Below, in pieces: positions 12,411-12,669 of a DNA stretch of 12,669 nucleotides (positions within the stretch are counted from its first letter, which is position 1; every line of letters begins with the position of its first letter). This DNA is from Clostridiales bacterium (GTDB lineage Bacteria; Bacillota; Clostridia; Tissierellales; Sedimentibacteraceae), in assembly GCA_003457065.1 (NCBI GenBank), contig DMJQ01000120.1:23554-36222 (forward strand), written 5' to 3'. A model generated the notes under the pieces. That model saw nothing but the letters and a program-made list of their open reading frames with translations. It searched no databases and had not been told where the DNA came from. The translations under genes and the position numbers were made by a program.

Positions 12411-12467
12411 AAAACCCCCGGCTATGCCGGGGGAACCAAAAGGCTTTAGCTTCAAGTAGAAAAAGAA

Positions 12468-12524
12468 ATCCTCCAGTGTTAAAATTATGTAGGTTTGCCA
12501 ACCACATAAAAAACAGAGGAGGAT
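12468..12524 (+). promoter_or_regulatory. IS200 leader hairpin that can mask the tnpA ribosome-binding site
   Basis: ATCCTCC (12468-12474) is complementary to GGAGGAT (12518-12524), which contains the tnpA ribosome-binding site. Inside, TTATG (12485-12489) can pair with CATAA (12505-12509), and GGTT with AACC. This gives a long stem that would keep translation low. Such self-repression is known for IS200 elements. Confidence 0.7.
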
Positions 12525-12529
12525 CCCAA

Positions 12530-12669
12530 ATGGATAAGAATACTTTATCACACACAAGATGGGAATGCAAATATCATTTAATATTTGCGCCAAAATATAG
12601 AAGGCAAATAATATACGGAAAAATAAAGCAAGACGTAGGTAAAATATTAAGAGATCTATGCGAAAGAAA
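12530..12669 (+). CDS. tnpA: IS200/IS605-family transposase TnpA, N-terminal part (truncated by window edge)
   Basis: ATG at 12530 behind GAGGAGGAT. The 46 visible codons, MDKNTLSHTRWECKYHLIFA and PKYRRQIIYGKIKQDVGKIL, are the invariant N-terminus of IS200 Y1 (HUH) transposases; the KYHLIFAPKYRR block is diagnostic. The catalytic HUH pair and the single tyrosine come later and are outside the window. The protein cuts and joins single-stranded DNA at replication forks. The reading frame is intact as far as seen. No tnpB is visible, and IS200 proper has none. Confidence 0.93.
   Translation, partial: MDKNTLSHTRWECKYHLIFAPKYRRQIIYGKIKQDVGKILRDLCER

Larger units (their letters stand above)
12411..12669 (+). 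mobile_element. IS200-type insertion sequence, left end (truncated by window edge)
   Basis: The left end has the GC-rich hairpin cccccggc-tat-gccggggg (12415-12433), a perfect 8-base-pair stem, in otherwise AT-rich DNA. This is the sort of subterminal hairpin recognised by HUH transposase TnpA. A structured leader and tnpA at 12530 follow. The exact left boundary within 12395-12414 cannot be fixed without the empty site. The right end is outside the window. Confidence 0.85.

Noticed and set aside
12402..12414. Similarity of taccgaacggta in intron domain V (about 12331) to the taccgtaacggta operator at 10402
   Set aside because: The domain V sequence is fixed by the ribozyme structure and is the same in other IIC introns, so the resemblance is coincidental.

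Overview
The window is AT-rich DNA from a low-GC Gram-positive anaerobe, most likely a member of the Clostridia. The reasons are an rnfC gene, a stand-alone redox-type ATPase, a DUF1836 protein, strong AGGAGG ribosome-binding sites, canonical TTGACA/TATAAT promoters with 17-base spacers, and a mobile-element set (a serial tyrosine-recombinase island, a group IIC intron and an IS200-type element) usual for that group. No rRNA, tRNA or CRISPR array is visible.

Left part (1 to about 5144), chromosomal backbone. On the minus strand are the 5' end of rnfC (running off the left edge), a 181-residue HATPase-domain protein, a structured intergenic repeat cluster, a 52-codon small gene with its own promoter and terminator, and an HxlR-type regulator. 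Divergent from HxlR is a pirin gene that is broken: its 5' half is fused out of frame to the last 50 or so codons of a GNAT acetyltransferase. A DUF1836 gene and a TVP38/DedA-like membrane protein form a minus-strand operon. It diverges, through back-to-back promoters, from a hemolysin III family gene whose start codon is abnormal.

Middle part (about 5145 to 10486), a decayed prophage-like or integrative island. At its left edge is a tyrosine recombinase reading outward. Upstream of it on the minus strand are two tiny charged-protein genes, an excisionase-like HTH gene and a small basic protein. The plus strand then carries the frameshifted remnant of a sigma-70 region 4-like phage regulator, a terminator and a 58-codon gene. 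Two unrecognised cargo genes of 294 and 169 residues follow. Each has its own promoter, and the two promoters share the same 15-base upstream element. A compact minus-strand cassette of three tiny genes (two membrane-type peptides and an AbrB-like protein) follows, driven by a promoter with a 13-base palindrome in its spacer. No phage repressor, replication, head, tail or lysis genes are seen, so the island looks stripped down to integration functions plus cargo.

Right part (10487 to the end), nested retroelement and insertion sequence. A full-length group IIC intron encoding an intact reverse transcriptase/maturase sits directly in the U-tract of a rho-independent terminator. Only about 20 bases after the intron an IS200-type element begins, with a left-end hairpin, a leader that can sequester the ribosome-binding site, and the first 46 codons of tnpA, cut by the window edge.

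The best candidates for something undescribed are the twin-promoter cargo pair (8180-9803), the three-gene mini-cassette next to it (9839-10421), and the hairpin repeats with a conserved loop and variable stems at 1389-1564.
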